Below, one piece after another: positions 63,932 through 64,000 of a stretch of DNA of 64,000 bases. The notes below the pieces were generated by a model, which ran no database searches, was not told the DNA's origin, and worked only from the letters and a program-made list of their open reading frames with translations. Both the position numbers and the translations under genes were made by a program. Position 1 is the stretch's first letter, and every line of letters starts with the position of its first letter. Origin of the DNA: Limanda limanda (taxonomy: Eukaryota; Chordata; Actinopteri; Pleuronectiformes; Pleuronectidae); contig NW_026870549.1 of the NCBI RefSeq assembly GCF_963576545.1, forward strand, positions 53,969 to 117,968, in the 5' to 3' direction.

Positions 63932-64000
63932 GTCTCTCCGACCTTCACAAAAAAAGTTATTCAAGAATATCTCTTTCTCCTATGTGCTTTCATCCCTAAC
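63932..64000 (+). repeat. Partial A monomer cut by the window end
   Basis: The first 69 positions of A, ending in the first telomeric hexamer. The array continues beyond the window. Confidence 0.95.

Larger units (their letters stand above)
1..64000 (+). repeat. Satellite array of 163-bp (A) and 155-bp (B) monomers, A carrying telomeric repeats
   Basis: Every base belongs to one of two alternating monomers in the same orientation. There are 306 complete A units and 92 complete B units plus two partial edge units, and their lengths sum to exactly 64,000. Most A units are 163 bp; 19 are 157 bp (one telomeric hexamer fewer), three are 118 bp (45-bp deletion) and two are 162 bp. All B units are 155 bp. 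Between successive B units there are 1 to 12 A units, most often 2-4. Copies differ from each other at only a few positions, so the array is strongly homogenised. KpnI (GGTACC) occurs once in nearly every unit; SalI (GTCGAC) occurs once per B. No gene, promoter or RNA gene interrupts it. Location near a telomere is an inference from the TTAGGG-type repeats; centromeric or other heterochromatin is an alternative. Confidence 0.98.

Noticed and set aside
1..64000. CRISPR array
   Set aside because: Repeats are contiguous monomers of 155-163 bp without unique spacers; this is satellite DNA.
1..64000. tRNA, rRNA or transposon origin of the monomer
   Set aside because: I saw no tRNA-type B-box or cloverleaf, no rRNA core motif, no target-site duplications, terminal inverted repeats or poly-A tails. 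A library search could still find a distant match.

Overview
The whole 64,000-base window is one uninterrupted head-to-tail satellite DNA array. I found no protein-coding gene, RNA gene, CRISPR array, insertion sequence or transposon remnant. Two related monomers tile the window completely: a 163-bp monomer (called A here) and a 155-bp monomer (called B). Counting through the sequence gives 306 complete A units, 92 complete B units, a partial B at 1-44 and a partial A at 63,932-64,000. With 19 A units of 157 bp, three of 118 bp and two of 162 bp, these lengths add up to exactly 64,000, so no base is left over. All units have the same orientation.

The notable property is that each A monomer carries a block of telomere-type hexamers, 3.5 copies of CCCTAA (TTAGGG on the - strand). 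B lacks it. A and B are homologous: the first 42 bases are identical, a 41-base segment around GGTACC differs at 6 positions, and the last 40 bases match at about 23 positions. They differ mainly in the middle, where A has the telomeric block and B has a G-run followed by a GGTCGACC palindrome. GC content is about 47-48% in both.

This implies a eukaryote whose telomere repeat is probably TTAGGG (animals, many fungi, kinetoplastids and some plants use it), and a subtelomeric or other heterochromatic location. I do not recognise the satellite and cannot name the species. CpG is not strongly depleted, but many differences between copies are CpG transitions.

Layout. At 1-9.4 kb there are long A runs (up to 10) with few B units and 3,067-bp and 1,441-bp duplications. 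At 9.4-17.1 kb A runs are short, with a 799-bp duplication. At 17.1-21.1 kb there are runs of 12 and 8 A units, the latter related to 7.9-9.9 kb. At 21.1-24.5 kb short runs are mixed. At 24.5-45.9 kb an 11-kb segment is present twice almost back to back, and each copy contains a regular 481-bp A-A-B array. At 45.9-64 kb runs are mostly 3-4 A per B, with 925-, 1,125- and 1,451-bp duplications and an A variant always found just before B. The array runs past both window edges. The pattern is that expected from repeated unequal exchange and gene conversion.
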